A DNA stretch of 64,000 bases from Pelagibacteraceae bacterium. GTDB lineage: Bacteria > Pseudomonadota > Alphaproteobacteria > Pelagibacterales > Pelagibacteraceae. The stretch is taken from contig SHWS01000006.1 in the NCBI GenBank assembly GCA_009693705.1, positions 1 to 64,000 on the forward strand. Reading direction: 5' to 3'. Each line of letters starts with the position of its first letter. Within the stretch, counting starts at the first letter, position 1. The notes beneath the pieces are model-generated. The model searched no databases. It was not told the origin of the DNA and was given only the letters and a program-made list of their open reading frames with translations. Of this stretch, positions 63,597 to 64,000 are shown in pieces. The position numbers and the translations under genes are program-made.

Positions 63597-64000
63597 ATGA
63601 TTCCCCTTAAGACAATTGAAGATCTAATATCTAAACACTCAATTTTAGAGAAAGATTTATCATCGGTCGAAATAGATAAAAAATTATTTGCAGAAAAATC
63701 TAAAGAATATTCTGACCTAAGTCAAATTATAGAAAATGCAAAACAATATGCTTCATTTGAAAATGATAAAAAAGAACTTGAGAAAATTTTAAATGACAAA
63801 AATAATGATGAAGAATTAATGAATATGGCTAAATTAGAACTTTTAGAGCTCAAATCTGAATTTGAAAAAAATGAGAAAAAATTAAAATTATTTTTATTGC
63901 CAAAAGACGAAGCTGATAAAAAAAACGCAATCATAGAAATTAGAGCTGGAACAGGAGGACTAGAAGCAAGTTTATTTGCTGCGGATTTATTTAAAATGTA
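63597..64000 (+). CDS. prfA: Peptide chain release factor 1 (N-terminal part)
   Basis: Frame open to the right edge of the window. About 134 residues are visible: a helical N-terminal domain ([20 protein letters not shown] onward) and the start of the core with [22 protein letters not shown], the RAGTGGxEAxLF hallmark of RF1/RF2. RF1-type rather than RF2-type is suggested by the N-terminal domain and lack of the RF2 frameshift. PxT and GGQ motifs are beyond the edge. It follows ispG by 3 bp. Confidence 0.9.
   Translation, partial: MIPLKTIEDLISKHSILEKDLSSVEIDKKLFAEKSKEYSDLSQIIENAKQYASFENDKKELEKILNDKNNDEELMNMAKLELLELKSEFEKNEKKLKLFLLPKDEADKKNAIIEIRAGTGGLEASLFAADLFKM

Overview
The window is AT-rich, densely packed DNA of alphaproteobacterial type, most probably from the SAR11 clade (Pelagibacterales). 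This rests on inference from gene content and order: cobT-cobS-DnaJ beside bolA, rpsA-ihfB with trpFBA-accD-folC, murA-DUF2948-hisD-infA, the cell-cycle regulator GcrA, a RegB-type redox kinase, very short or overlapping gene junctions, and an alphaproteobacterial-type tRNA-His without G-1. No rRNA, IS element, prophage or CRISPR array is seen.

Layout. 1-890 looks like the end of a variable surface-polysaccharide island: a truncated family 9 glycosyltransferase, a small unknown gene, two broken coding remnants and a degenerate tRNA-Ser(GGA). From 1004 onward everything is core genome. 1004-9511: gyrB, regB, cobT/cobS/DnaJ, bolA, aroB/aroK. 9567-13711: a small membrane protein, an unknown secreted protein, then def-fmt-truA. 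13691-21104 (minus): a long operon-like run rpmH-rnpA-yidD-yidC-argB-HAD phosphatase-dapD-dapE-HDAC-like deacetylase-SET methyltransferase. 21198-26540: TVP38-family membrane protein, an unassigned structured RNA with a possible pseudoknot, two tiny basic proteins, dcd, murA, DUF2948, hisD, infA, tRNA-Phe, cspA. 26638-33624: tRNA-His followed 5 nt later by hisS, then hisZ, hisG, a nuclease cluster (rmuC, an MGME1-like nuclease, sbcB) and thioredoxin. 33621-46055 (minus): rnd-kdsD-lptC-lptB and aroA-cmk-rpsA-ihfB-pyrF-trpF-trpB-trpA-accD-folC. 46072-64000: complex-I-associated NAD(P)-binding protein, gcrA, argD-argF, membrane cytochrome c, kdsB-pheA, SRP RNA, dnaX-ybaB-recR, accA, secA, argJ, DUF1178, ubiG, lysC, ispG and the start of prfA.

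The genes mostly serve biosynthesis (arginine, lysine/diaminopimelate, histidine, aromatic amino acids, fatty acids, Kdo/LPS, isoprenoids, ubiquinone) and information processing. Convergent genes commonly overlap at their stop codons, sometimes sharing one TTAA, and divergent starts can be 16-21 bp apart. The points most worth a second look are the structured RNA at 21918-21996, the tRNA-His/hisS junction, G at T-loop position 55 in both intact tRNAs, the MGME1-like nuclease coupled to exonuclease I, the adjacent HDAC and SET genes, a CMP kinase without its Walker A lysine, an AccA with a C-terminal membrane helix, and the missing lptA.
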